Source of the DNA: Apricaphanius iberus
Lineage: Eukaryota; Chordata; Actinopteri; Cyprinodontiformes; Aphaniidae
Assembly: GCA_028564705.1 (NCBI GenBank)
Contig: JAPXFQ010001533.1
Span: forward strand, 434,001-498,000
Direction of reading: 5' to 3'
Length of the DNA: 64,000 bases
Shown: positions 34,576-46,619 of the stretch, piece after piece
Position numbering within the stretch: position 1 is the stretch's first letter
How the letters are laid out: the number at the start of each line of letters is the position of its first letter
Made by a program: the position numbers and the translations under genes
Notes under the pieces: generated by a model
What the model saw: the letters and a program-made list of their open reading frames with translations, nothing else
The model's database searches: none
What the model was told of the DNA's origin: nothing

Positions 34576-37500
34576 TCCATTTTTAAAAATGGATTGATTA
34601 AAGATCAAAACCTGTAAAGCTTTTTGAGAATGCAAAAAATCAAATCCAAGAAATTTTATCAGTTTAAAAACATGAAGTATTCCAGACTAAAATTCAAAAC
34701 ACAAACTATTAAAGTACCTTTTTTAACCTTAACTCCCATTAAAAAATGTAAATCTGTTAATCATAGATTCACCCTCTTTTGGCATTAAGCAAAAAATTGA
34801 TTTTAACAATTCCCACAAACTAAATTCAAAAACCCACAATGTATAAGAATGTCTTACATGTGAAGAGATAATTAAATCTGACTTGATACATGTTAATACT
34901 GTGGAAGAAGCTCAGAAAATCCATGAACATAGACATTATTACTATATTATATTCTGAAAGAAATCAAACTTAAAGTGTTAAGAAACCTGTGAAATAGAAG
35001 GTATTAAGAACCCTTTTAGGCAGTGTTACGACTCTTCACTTGTGAATAAAATAGTTAATCAAATAGTTAAACAACCTGTAAATGCAAAAAATTATTAATA
35101 AATGTTCAGTCTTTATATTTGTATTCTGATCCTCTTTCTTCACTCTCATTTTATCCCCCTCAATGGCTCCTGGCAGCTGGAGAGCGATATACAGAGCTGA
35201 TCAGTGTGGAGGGCTCCTATTTTTTTAGTGTTCCAGTTTTTACTCCCATATTTGCAGATAACCACTCTCTGAAATGCCAAATACTTCATTAATTGAGCAT
35301 TTCCCCCAATATACACAAATGCACAGACAGGCCCCGCTTCCTATAGCTTAGCCCACCGTTGTGGGCTGGTCAAAACCTGCTGTGCAGCTGATTGGTGAGT
35401 TGTGATCTTCTTCTGTAGATCCCTCTTTTGAGATGGCAATTCCAAATTGCCCATCTCATTCATTGGCACATAGATCACACTGGATGAGTAATATCACCAC
35501 CCAAACAACCTTCTGGGTGAGCTAGGCCCCGCCGCCTGTGGCCCCAGCTTCCGATTCAGCTTGGTCAAACCCTTCACGACCCTCCTTAGGCAGAATCCGA
35601 CCAGGTTCGTCGTTGGCGTGGAGCTGCACTTTGTGTGTGTTCCCAGCTGTCATCTGGAACTTTGCTGAACCACTGGACTCCTCACGCCTTCGACCTGGAG
35701 CTGTACCTTGGGGCATAAGCTTGTAAACATCTAAAAAAGACAGTTTTTTTGATCCGGTCTTGTGATCACTCCTTTTCAATCTAATTCAACTGCATTGTGC
35801 CAAGAAATTATTTCACCCATCTAATTAAAAATAATCCCTGGGGAATGAGCAAATCCACATTATTTTGACACACCGTTGTTTTTCCTAAAAACTAAACCAA
35901 AAACACCTCCCTCATTAATGGATTTAAAAACAAGAGCAGGCTCAAGAATTTACTTTTTGTGTACAGTTCAACTGATTACTATCCATTTGCTTGTTCACCC
36001 AAATTGATTCTTAAATTTACTTATTTTATTTATCCAGTTTAAGACACTTATGTCTGTTCCATTACAATATATCCTTTCTTAAATTCAGTACATCCCTGTG
36101 GATGAAAACGTAAAAGAAAAAAAAATGTTTTTTTTCTCTCTCACCAGCCAGCAACCCCCTGCTATCGGCCCAATTTTTCCTGCCAAATTTTGTTCCCGGT
36201 AAATGGTGGTATTTTACCCGGAGATAATCCTGGGGAAGACATGGGGTTATCAAAATACGTAGAACTGCGGCCACCTTCGATCAGACAAACAGAAACTCTT
36301 GTGGTTAATTCAGCAACAGTGACATTGAATCAACAGTCTTTGATCATCACTTCTTCAGCAGAAACTGTCCATCTCACGCCAGCCAAGTGAATTCACACAT
36401 TGTCCTTGAAAGTTCAGCTCAGCATGAGGAAACGTGCTCTTTTGAGGGTGGCGTCCAGTTCACCCCTGAAAATATACAGTCACCTGTGCCTCCCTGTGTG
36501 GGAGCAGAGCACAAGAGAGTCGTAATTCTGCGCTGGTCGTAAAGATGTTTCTCTCTGTGGCCGTTACGGCGGGCGCCTGGCACTATTGTCATCAGCCCAC
36601 GCACCCCCACCCATCTCATCTCCCCAGGATCATAAATTCCATCTCAAGAATGTTTATCTGAGGGGTTTTTCTGTTGCAGGATGAGAAAAAGAGAAAAAAT
36701 ATATAATTAGAGTAAGAAGAAAAAAAAACAGACAGTCGATCCTCTCAGCTTATTCAAATCAAGTTACATTCAAACATTTTATTTTCATATTCATTAGTCT
36801 CCTTCCTCGAATGCTGAATTTAAATATCTTCCACACTCAGACTGCCTATGTGGGCTCTATTTTAATTTTACTTCAATCAGTTATACTAGTAATAATTTCT
36901 TCAATATTATTTCTGGTAAAAATATACCAATCAACAGGTTTGCTCTCTCCACCAGGAATAATAATCAATCCTTATACGTCTAATTAAACTGTTGTTCTAA
37001 TACTTCCCCTGCGTATTTTAATTAATGATTCCTTCATTTTTCATCCAATTTATATTCTATATTTCATCAATGCAATGCCTTTCGCAATTTTTTCAATTTG
37101 ATAAATGTCTCTTTCATCTCATGTGTAAATTAAACATTTATAAAGATGGAGCATCGCAATATCTCATCAACACACTTAGTTCTTAGAAAAACAAAATTAA
37201 ATCAAAAAAGAAACAAACAACAAAAAGGCTGGATTTTTCTGTTAGATATTGCTAATACACCACTAAAACATTGCAATAACAAAAATAAAGGCAATAACCA
37301 TCTGCAAAGGTTCTATCCCTTTTTTTTTTTTTTTTTAAAGTCTCAATGGAAAAGTGGCTCTCCTGGTTTCGCTTCACTGAGGTTGAGACGAATAGCTCAT
37401 ATTGAACTAAACCCCTTTGTAATCAGACTTAACACCACTTTTCCCCGACTCTGTCCCTTTAATCAATTAATAATTTCTGCTAATATAAGTATGCTACTTA

Positions 37501-39580
37501 CATTGAGATAACTGTTGTTGATGTTGAAAAAGGTTAAAAACATCAAATGTTTAAAACAAAACCAGAGAAGAGTACTCACTGATAAACACAACATAGTTTA
37601 CAAAAACAGTCTTCAGTTTGCTATACTTCAAAGTCTATCTATATTTCTAAAGAAAAATCCAAGATTTAAATCACCGACAAAACAACTTCCCTATAAATAT
37701 TTGCCAAACCTAAAGTATATATTTTTTTTTAACACAATCCAATATCCATTCAAAGTACTTTTGCTTATATGATTCCTCTTTAAACAAACCCAAATGTGGT
37801 CACTTGCCCAAATATTCTTGATTGTAAACAATGAAAACTTTTCATACTTCAAAAACATCTGTCCGATTCTGTGAAGGGAACTGAACATAGTCAAAGTGAT
37901 TTTTTCAACTAAAACTCCTCTTCAATTTTCGTAGGATACACAATAGTCTAATTCCCCTCAGCAGTCAAACAAAACAAAACAAAAAATTCAATAAAAGAGG
38001 TTCAAGAGATGAGATTTCTCTAAACAAAAACTAGTCGCAATAAAATAAAAAATAAAAAACAGCATTTTTCTTTTCAGTATCCCTCTTTTCCTCTCAGGCT
38101 TCTTTTTTATTTTATTTTCTCCAATGATAAACACCAAATTAAATTGAAGCTTCTAGAGACGTCAAATACATTACCACTGAATTATGTTTTCTTTAATCCA
38201 GCTTCCCAAATTAACATTTTCCAAAGTTCTAATTAATAAACAGACCGCAGTTCAAAAATCTGGGTCTTAATCCAAATCGAACCAAATATATAAATTTTGA
38301 GAGAGAAAGAGGAAAAAATAAAAAATAAAAATAAAAATAAGAAAAAATAAAGAAAATAAAATCAAAAATCTAAATAAATTGTCAGTTACAGAGTCCCCAC
38401 TAATCAAATGATATATTATGTCATTATTCTAGGATCAGATCTGTTCCAAAATGTTTTAGGACCTGTAAATTTACTCTCAGCATCAAAAAACTAGCTAAAG
38501 AACATCTGAAAGATTAATCTTAAATTTCAAAACCAAAACCGATTCTTATTTGTCAAAACAAAATGTGCATTCAAATATATGGTAAAAATTATTTCAATGT
38601 AGCTGGTCCAATCACATTTTGCCTCTACACGATCAAAATAAATGAATTTAGAATTTACTTCTTACTTTCAAATTAAACCATCATTTCGGTCACCGTGATA
38701 TTCTTTATTTGTTCTTAAATAAATCTACCAAAGACTTTAATTGTTACTTTCAATCCTTAGACCAATTCCAAATTTATCCCCAGTCTGTTAAAAAACAAAC
38801 TGATTACTAAAAGATGACTCTGTGTTTTAATGTTTTCTTTTTTAAAACCAAATATTCAAATCCCACTAGTTTATAAACTATCACTATGATAAGTGTTGTT
38901 TTGCATGGTAAAAACATTCAATTTATAACGGAATTGAAATGTGCTGGGTTATTTCTTGAGCCCCAGTTGAATTTTGATAACTCCAATAAGCATTTTTGTC
39001 CAGAAAATCCTTAAGAATGTTCAATTGTGTAAATAATTTAACACCAGTCTCCTTTAGGTCATTCATTCAGAGACCAAGCTATATTTCTAAAGTCTATAGA
39101 GCCATCAGAAATAAGCCAAACATAATTTTAGCATAAATGATACTCATTTAAATCACAGACTCATTTTCTGTACCATTCAACACGGTGCTTATTAAAATAA
39201 TTTAAACCAGTTTGTTGCTTTCCAATTAATACCGTTTGCTTTTCGTTAAATGCTTATAATTACTACTTATAGCTTTATCTTTATTTAGGCCAACTTAACA
39301 ACTCCTGCTTAGATCAATCAAAAAAGCAAAAATCCACCTATTTAAAGATTCAAAAATGCATCTTTTATTTTGACTATAAACTCCCTCTTTTTAATTTTAA
39401 AGATGAAATCAAAAATTAAAACTACACCAAGTCAGAATCGACTCATGAGTAACTGTTCTTAGTCATTTACGTTTAATTGTAACATGCATAATTATCCCAA
39501 ATAAATTTGGCCGTGTTACATCCTAATTAACCAGAAAAATTTAACAAAATCCAAATTCGTTTAAATCTTAACAAGACAAT
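34576..39580. other. LTR element interior, AT-rich part
   Basis: Dense in A and T with low-complexity runs (a run of about 17 T at 37,320-37,336; AATAAAAATAAAAAT near 38,310-38,350). Islands at 35,520-35,780 and 36,060-36,620 are less AT-rich and carry minus-strand frames of 66-85 codons preceded or followed by splice-like signals (for example TTTCATCCACAG on the minus strand near 36,095). I do not recognise any of these peptides. Confidence 0.45.
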
Positions 39581-41128
39581 CGTCTGCAGGAGTCTGTAAT
39601 CACTTTCTATCCAAAATCAACTTTTAGCTCGCAACACATAGAACATGCAGTTAGCCACCACCGCTAAGTTAGCACAACAGCCTATAGCAACGTGCTACCG
39701 TTAGCGTTCTCTGTGAAACGAAAGCTAAAACAGTACAAAACGTACGGCGAAAACACTCCAAAAAATCACAACACACACTTTAGAAGATGACTTACCGCAA
39801 TACCAGGACTTAATCCACACAATTTATACCACTGTACCAAACTTTAATTCGGCACGAACAAAACATCCTCCTGTTCGTCCACGCGGACTGAAACATATTT
39901 TTCCAATTTTAGCCGTCCCGCACAGCAAACACCGATTCAACTACGTCCGTTACAGCCCAAAACCATTAACAAAAAACACAACATTATAAGCGGTGGCTTT
40001 TAGACCTAATTAATTATTTTATCGCGGAGGTTTCAGACCAGTCTGTTACAAGGTTCGTAGTCCGCTTTGAGAAATTTCCTGGCGCCGGCTTCCAGAAAAC
40101 CCCTCAAAAGACTCGAACAGATGGCAGAAAACCGCCTACTACCACTAATTTATTTATCAAAACATATAGGCACAGCTGTCGTATGTTAGCCATGCTATCA
40201 AGCAAAAAACTCACACAGTATCACATAGCACCTAGCTTAGGGCGGCCGCTCTGATGTCCTGTCGTAAATGTTCACAACTAATTCTTATAGATATTTAATT
40301 TCAGTTATCCATCATATTCAGTTATATATTCATTTATCTATGTTAATTCATTTATTATACTCGAGTTCATTATTTATACTATAACATTTTAACCCAAAAC
40401 GCAACATCACCAGCACTTCTCGCCAAGCGCCTGCGTAAAAAACATCTCACACACACACAGTAATACACCCTTGTACAAGCAGAATTTAAAACACTAACCT
40501 CGTCGGAGCTCACCAAAAAACCAATGCCGGACCATTTTCACAATTCAGTTCGTGGTGCTCAGCCACGCGTCTGAAGTAAACGCAGCCCCACTCCCAGGTA
40601 ATTCGATAGACTTAACAGAGGACGACCCAGGCCCTTCCTGCTGCTATGTCGCTCGTAGCCTGGGAGCGTCCAGAAAAGCGTCCTATTCTGGGTAGAGTGG
40701 CCAACTCGTCGAGTATCGATCCGCACGTGTGGCTCCGATTTGAGTCGTTGAAGATATCGGTCCGTCTGCTCCATTGTCCTCTCCGTCCTCCCCGGAGAAA
40801 AGAGTAGCCTGCACCGGGCACGCAGAGTAAAAAACTCCATCTCCCAGCATGCACCGGTGTTCCTCTACGGAGCGAAAAAAAAGGACTAAATCCTGCCAGA
40901 AACAGGAAAACAGACAGACAGCTCCAACGCTCCGGGCATGCAATAGTACATCTGCTCAAAACAAAAAACATATTTAACTTGCATGACAACATTACCCAAT
41001 GTTAGATTGACCAATCAATAGAATTAAAAAACTACGCAACTCTGCGCAAATTGTCAATAGAGCAAATACATGTCCGTTTATTAACTTAAAAAATAACTGG
41101 ATTTTTGGTCCAAAAACCCTGCACACAG
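39581..41128 (-). other. CpG-richer leader region of the LTR element
   Basis: In the element's own direction this follows the primer site. It is richer in CpG than the rest and contains a promoter-like motif, CATGCTGGGAGATGGAG (minus strand, about 40,853-40,837), akin to the ZNF143-type sequence found in many vertebrate housekeeping promoters. A splice-acceptor-like TTTTGAGCAG precedes an open stretch on the minus strand, and a donor-like TTGGTGAGCTC lies near 40,515. Overlapping minus-strand frames of 86-126 codons (40,559-40,992) match no family I know. A captured host promoter or first exon is one reading; a long retroelement leader is the other. Confidence 0.4.
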
Positions 41129-41141
41129 ATCGGGGTCACCA
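41129..41141 (-). promoter_or_regulatory. Primer binding site, tRNA-Trp-like
   Basis: Minus strand TGGTGACCCCGAT, four bases from the LTR edge. The first twelve bases match the start of tRNA-Trp-type primer sites; the following bases diverge. Confidence 0.6.
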
Positions 41142-41145
41142 TCTT

Positions 41146-41675
41146 TGTTGAATTAAATAATTATCATAAGTAATTCAATGCATGTTCAAGCAGAGACAAA
41201 ATGGAGCCAATTTCCAGTTTAACATTTATTTTGAACAGATTAACAAATTGCAGTTTTACAGAGGAATTTTGCCCCCGTCAGTTCCTCTGTGGTCCAGACT
41301 TAAAGAAATCTGAACAATTAACTGATCTTTATTTCACAGCTTTATAGACAACCGGGCCTCTGGGCGTTTATAATCTCTCCAATCAGAACATTTTCATACA
41401 GTGTCTTAGTTCTTATTGGCTGTCAGAAAATTATACAGTCATATGGGTGAGACGTTTTTTCTTAAAAGCTCATTCTGAATTTATGGTTTTATGGCAACAC
41501 CCCAACTCTACAGACATCCTGTTTACAGCTTGCAATAAAAACTCACCCCAGAGTTTTATGACTTAAAAGCTTATCTGCATAAACAATAGTGTCAGACCCA
41601 TAACCATGCAAACTTTATAAACAGTCTTTTACCTTCTGAATGATAAAAGTTTAAACCTTATGCAGAATTACCACA
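41146..41675 (-). repeat. LTR (5' LTR on the minus strand)
   Basis: Partner of 34,031-34,560. Differences seen include the bases following CAATG, GAAAT, GATCTT, GGCCTCT, GGCGTTT, CTTAG and CACCCCA. Confidence 0.9.
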
Positions 41676-41679
41676 CTGG

Positions 41680-42189
41680 TTACTTCATATCTCTTTAATG
41701 CAAGGTTTTTATGCTGTGCCCCCTCCTCCATGCATCTATGTGGGCAAGGTGGGCATACACTCTATGATTTATGGGATTTATGGCCCATTTCTAGGCCGTT
41801 TTTCAGCTATGCAACACATTTTGCGACAGGTTTGTCTTCAAATATTGCATTTGTTGTGCATGGACCCTGCCAGGCAGCATAGGTGGCTACAAAACTGTTA
41901 TATATAAATATGACACCTACGTTTATAGCGTTCTTTCTTGCAGTGACCCAAAACAATATCCATAAGTTCCCTCTGGGATCAATAAAGTCTTTTTGATTAT
42001 AGCAAGCGCTGAGGGTGGGATTTTATCCATCAATTCCCAGTTGCCAAGCGTGGGTGTTCCACTCTGCCAAAGGAGTAAGATAAATACCAATTAGCTAGTG
42101 CCCGTTATCAATTGGACAGTATCCCCGACACTGTCACGCATGAATTTTGAATCAGTGTGCACATTTTAGTAAAATAAGGGTATGGATTC
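41680..42189. other. Interior of the outer nested element, right side
   Basis: Non-coding. Contains CTCTGGGATCAATAAAGTCT near 41,971-41,990, a retroposon-like 3' end motif, so part of this stretch may be another small retroposon. Confidence 0.35.
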
Positions 42190-42259
42190 GTAATCCGTGC
42201 AGACGGTTTAATAAACCGCGTGTACGGATTCTTACCCCTCAAAAATTATTTCTGCACCT
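42190..42259 (-). repeat. Right inverted end with subterminal hairpin
   Basis: 42,226-42,259 pairs with the left end. Just inside, 42,190-42,231 folds on itself: GTAATCCGTGCAGACGGTTT is nearly complementary to AAACCGCGTGTACGGATTC, with an AAT loop. Confidence 0.6.
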
Positions 42260-43929
42260 CCGAATTAATTTGATCACAGTTCAGATTAGAATTTCACATG
42301 GGCCATGAAAATTTCTATGCGATTTTGACAACCGTAATAAAAAATATGCAGAATAAATCATTTTGACATGCACAGAACCATGCAGAACTATCTAAAATAC
42401 TGTAAATGGGCGTAGAAGAAGACATAGCATAGTTCCGTTGTAAACAAATATGGCTGCGCGCATTTAAAATGCAGCAGTCATATTTGTCAGACTATGCTTA
42501 TACTTTTTCTGTTCACGGTTTTATATTTACAAGCCTTCATTGTTATGTACACAAACAAATTATAAACTGAATCCAATCATTTTTTTAGGTCGACGTATTG
42601 TACGTCTACGGATGACTTAGCATACTTGCACAGAAATTACCCACTATCGGCATAGCCCACTCCTTTCACTTGGAATGAAATTTTGATCCGAATGAGGGTT
42701 AGAGTAATCTGAATGGTGTGTTTGCATTATGCATTTTTATTCCGATCAGGCTTTCAATGTGATTACTTGTATCTATGTAAATGTAACTACTATCTAGGAA
42801 CCTTTAGTAATCCATGCTTCCTGTTTCCTATGACGCAGTGATCCATTTCTCTTAGTAGTACTTCAAAATTTGAAAGGTGTGTTTTTATCCCCAAGTCAGG
42901 AAAAGGAAATACATACACCGACCTTTCTTTCACAAGCTTTCATACAACCATAGTAAGAGCAATCCGTCAAACAGCTAAAAGTGGAGGTTTCTAAAATTCT
43001 CCACAGCGATCATTTACTTTGAGTTTACATCTTTAACGTGAGAGCCAATTGGTTTAGAGGGTGCTGTATACATCTAAAGGTAAGAAAAGTTTATTCATAA
43101 TGCTATTTGAATCATGTGGTTCAAAAGGAGTGGAAATGACATATATGGGGAAAAATAGCCTTGGTATAAAGTTCCTGCTGCCTACACATTATTTTTGTCA
43201 GGAAACATTAAAATCGTACTTAAGTTAGTGCTGATATCAATTGGAAACTGTTCAAAAGTTTGTTGTAACACAAAACATTCACTTTGGAGTGGAGTTTTTC
43301 CACATAGATGCTTATTTTAGAGGTCATATTGCTATGCCATTTCTTTTATACACCACAAAGCGAAAAGAATAAAGGAGTTTTCTTGAAATTTCCGTGACAC
43401 GCTGTGGTTTCAAAACCTGGCAGTGTAGCAGGGCTGACATTCTTGGATAACCTCTGTTTGGGCTCTACCCAATGCAACAGAGCCCTGGGACCAAGTTCAA
43501 GTTGCAGGTCTGGCAGAGAGTGGAAAAAAAGGGGGTTAATGTGATTAAAGTAGTGCCTGAATAGAGATTTCCTTGTTAGAAGTCAGAAGGAGAAGGATTA
43601 GATTTGTCATATGCACAGAGGAGCCCTTACTGTGGTTGTACACACTTCACTGCTCCAGAGGAATCCATGAAGTGAGTGTCCGTGCTGGTGGGGATGTTCA
43701 TTGGACAAAGTAATATGAGGGCAGCGTCAGCTGGAGAGGTACTGGGCTTGCTTCCCAGAACTAACACCCTTGCACGCACGGATATTTAAAAAAAACGCTT
43801 GTAAGCCACTAAACACAGAAGGCATGTTGTGCAGTTGGATCCTAGTGTCTGAGGGCCATGAGGTCTGCATGTTAACACATGATATTGTATCTCATTGTTC
43901 CTCCATCAATCCACATCCAGGAGATGTCC
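42260..43929. other. Unique AT-rich sequence
   Basis: No gene, RNA or element recognised. Confidence 0.4.
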
Positions 43930-44720
43930 CTCTTATTAGGTCAGCTGAAAGTGGAAAATTAGCACAATCCCCCCAGGCAGGGATTTATCCCACATCTCTT
44001 CCAATTAGCTTCCGGAGCTCCAGGAGATAATTGCAGTGTACTGGGAAGAGACATTGGCTCCCATAACCTCTCTACTGCTGCTGCTGCTTCATTCCTTCTA
44101 TTTAACAGTGACGTCTGCACTTCTTCATATAGAAAGAGGGGAAGAAAAAAAAAAGACACTTAAGGAACTCAGAGAGTAACTATAGGATCAACATTTCATC
44201 TCTTACAATTAATCCAGCTCCATCCCTCGAGCCTGCCTCTGCTAAGTACTTACATACGCAGCTAAGAGTTTGGAGTTTGGAGAAGTTTTGCATGTGTTGT
44301 CATTTATAGCGCGATCGTCTTTAATAACAGGGAGGGATTAGCGCCACTGCCTTTTGATCCTATAATCCGTGCTCCTCAAAATCCCAAATTCTATCGGCTT
44401 GCCTCTCTGCTGGACCCGCTGATCTGCTGGGAAAGACAGAAAATGACCTCAAATGAGGTGCTGTCCTGTGAAATCTCCGACAGGTGACAGCCATAATTCA
44501 CGGCGGAGAGGAGAGCAGTTGGTCTAATGCGGCCACGGGAGATGAGCCCGTTGGCTCACACAGGGCCGTTGTCAAGGGAGATTAAAGGACCTCATAAATA
44601 TGCCCCTCCATTTTTCTGTGCCATATATCATAGGGCTGCATTAATCATCACTACCCATCCATAGCATAGTAATTGCATGTGAGATGAAAGCTGAAGAACT
44701 TTATCTCTCCACCTGTACCA
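43930..44720. other. Candidate conserved non-coding (enhancer-like) block
   Basis: Compositionally complex and balanced, unlike its AT-rich flanks, with no long ORF on the strands in question. It is rich in homeodomain-, GATA- and Sox-like words (CCAATTAGCTTCC, GGAGATAATTGCAG, TTACAATTAATCC, GGGATTAGCGCC, CATAAATATGCCCC, GCATTAATCATCAC). Absence of any transposon signature and this word content are typical of deeply conserved vertebrate non-coding elements near developmental genes. Conservation itself cannot be seen from a single sequence. Confidence 0.3.
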
Positions 44721-46030
44721 TATGTGGCACTTCAGATCGATCACACATGTTTCATGTCAAATATGGAAATAATAATAACATATATCACTGTCTCTGCTTC
44801 TGTACAAGTATATTTGAAACCTTGAAATTTAAGGTTAAAAAAACTAATTTGCTTACTCTTTGGTTACTGATTTGGAAAGAGTTGATTTACCTTTAAGTGG
44901 TAAAAAAATCAAAGCAAGATGGAAAATGATTAAAATGCTTGTAGAGAACTTCCTTTGGTTTCTTCATTAAAGTGACATGGACTTCCTTCCTCAGCATCTT
45001 CAGGATTGATGTTCCACTTTCGTTTGTGGCTCTCTCTCTTCTTTCCCGCAGAGCTTCAGACAGAGGGATGGAACGGTTTTGGAGAAGTGGCTCCGGATCG
45101 CACGCTGGAACTAATTAACCAGCCAGGCCTTGGTTTATGTTAGACAATGTCAGAGAGCACCAAACAACAGGAATTTAAATCGGTCTGGGGATGAGGGCAG
45201 CCATAAAAAAGCTTTCAGCAGCAATCTCCAGCTTGGTTTCAGGAGCTGGAAGCTCTCACTGGCACTGTGCATATAACAGTTGTGCATCACATTCTTACAC
45301 TGTTAAATTTGCGTGTCTTCCTGGACATTTGTGGGATTAGGTAGGTCTGGTAAATCTATTCTCTTCATCGGAGTTTTCAGACAAGAACCTAAGTGTGTTT
45401 TGTTCAGCTGACCACACTTCACTTATGCTTATTTTATGAAAAACAGGGGTGTCACTTCAGGCCTGAGGATTACCATCCTAATTTTTGTGATGAAGTTTAA
45501 AAAGTGATACCGGAGCAAAATTCAGGTGCATACAGCTTCATCAGACAGCTGTCAACCACGGCTTCTGGGCCTGTAGCAGGCGGTAGACACAATTTCAAAC
45601 TGATCAGAGGCTCAGCTCTACGCAGGCAAGATCTGTACGTTGTAAGTCTTGTTGTCAAATAATGCTAATTAAAAACTTTGTTGAAAGAATGATATCATAG
45701 ATTAGAAGCAACGTGATTTGTGGGTTGTTAAAGAAACAGTAAAGCTAGCTTGCAGCACCCCGGCTAATAATGTTAGCTTTAGTTAGCAGTGTTTTGGCCA
45801 TTGGTTCTCCCCTTGGTCTCTCTCTGCTCATTGTGGCGCATAGCGGGCTCATAGCTGTGCTCCATCATATGCATTGTTTTAATCATTTAAGATGTTATTC
45901 TATGTCACAGTTTACATTACAATCCATAGATTTTGATTAATTGATCAATCATCTCGTCCCGGTCTGGGGGAGGTTACATTTTCTCACAAAAGATTCCAAA
46001 AGCCAAGATGATTTATGTATGAGTAATTTT
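44721..46030. other. Unique sequence
   Basis: No gene or element recognised. The stretch 44,990-45,260 continues the balanced composition of the preceding block. Confidence 0.4.
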
Positions 46031-46619
46031 TTTTAAAGGTGCAATATGTAGGAATTCTACAGTAAATTAATCACATAACAGTCCCACTGATGTCCCAACC
46101 ATCCTTGAAAGAAGGTTACATTAAAACAAATTTTGGACCTCAGTCAGCCCGGTGGTTGTAAGTTTTTCTTATTTAAAAACGCTGCTACGGGACGTAGTTA
46201 TTTTCTGCAATATCTGTCATTTTCAATACTTCCTGCTTACCAGGAAAATCACGTGTAAACCCGCAAGGTTGCCAAATCTTAAACACTAAAGAGCTTGCTG
46301 TCATTTGTAATATGATTCTGTTTGTAATCTGAAGGCTAACATTGAGCTAACAATGCTAGCAGTAAAATAGTCAGCTCTAAAAATAACTCAAGCTACTTTT
46401 TCAACTACCACTGACTTGGTATTGTGGTGAAATATATTTATATACTTATCATCTTACTCGTCATCGTGTATCTTCTGGCCGATCAGTAACAGGCAACTCT
46501 CCATGAAATTCATAGAGGTGAGGGGTTGATTGATTGAGAGTGGACCACGTTTTTCTTCATGGACTGCAGTATTCCAGTTTGACCACAAGATGTCAAAATT
46601 ACATATTGTACCTTTAAAA
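46031..46619. mobile_element. hAT-type MITE, complete
   Basis: The left end TTTTAAAGGTGCAATATGTA (46,031-46,050) is the reverse complement of 46,600-46,619 with one mismatch. The 589-bp interior is non-coding. The start AAAGGTGCAATATGTAGGAA is that of a familiar fish non-autonomous hAT element. A target duplication cannot be told apart from the flanking T/A runs. Confidence 0.75.

Larger units (their letters stand above)
34031..41675 (-). mobile_element. LTR retroelement, structurally complete, no coding genes seen
   Basis: Two 530-bp direct repeats (34,031-34,560 and 41,146-41,675) begin TGTTGAATTA and end ATTACCACA. A CTGG duplication flanks the whole (34,027-34,030 and 41,676-41,679). Polarity is minus: next to the right LTR the minus strand reads TGGTGACCCCGAT (41,141-41,129), a primer-binding-site-like sequence resembling the tRNA-Trp 3' end. 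Next to the left LTR it reads GAAAAGAGGGAAT, a polypurine tract. The 6.6-kb interior has stops throughout, and I recognise no gag, protease, reverse transcriptase, integrase or env. I infer a non-autonomous element mobilised in trans. Superfamily is undetermined; the 4-bp duplication fits several. Confidence 0.85.
32318..42259. mobile_element. Element with 34-bp inverted ends, host of nested insertions
   Basis: The left end 32,318-32,351 (AGGTGCAGAAATAATTTTTG, continuing GAGGGGTAGGAATCC) is the reverse complement of 42,226-42,259 with one mismatch over 34 bp. Related sequence with TAAACCGT and GTAATCCATACCCT lies just inside both ends. Removing the LINE-tail insertion (1,152 bp plus a 10-bp duplication) and the LTR element (7,645 bp plus 4 bp) leaves about 1.13 kb, a plausible size for a non-autonomous DNA transposon. 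No clear target duplication flanks it, so it could instead be two separate copies of a repeat in opposite orientation. Confidence 0.5.

Noticed and set aside
35431..35458. Near-palindromic GAGATGGCAATT / AAATTGCCCATCTC as a regulatory operator
   Set aside because: A single imperfect inverted repeat inside the LTR element interior, with no context to support a regulatory role.
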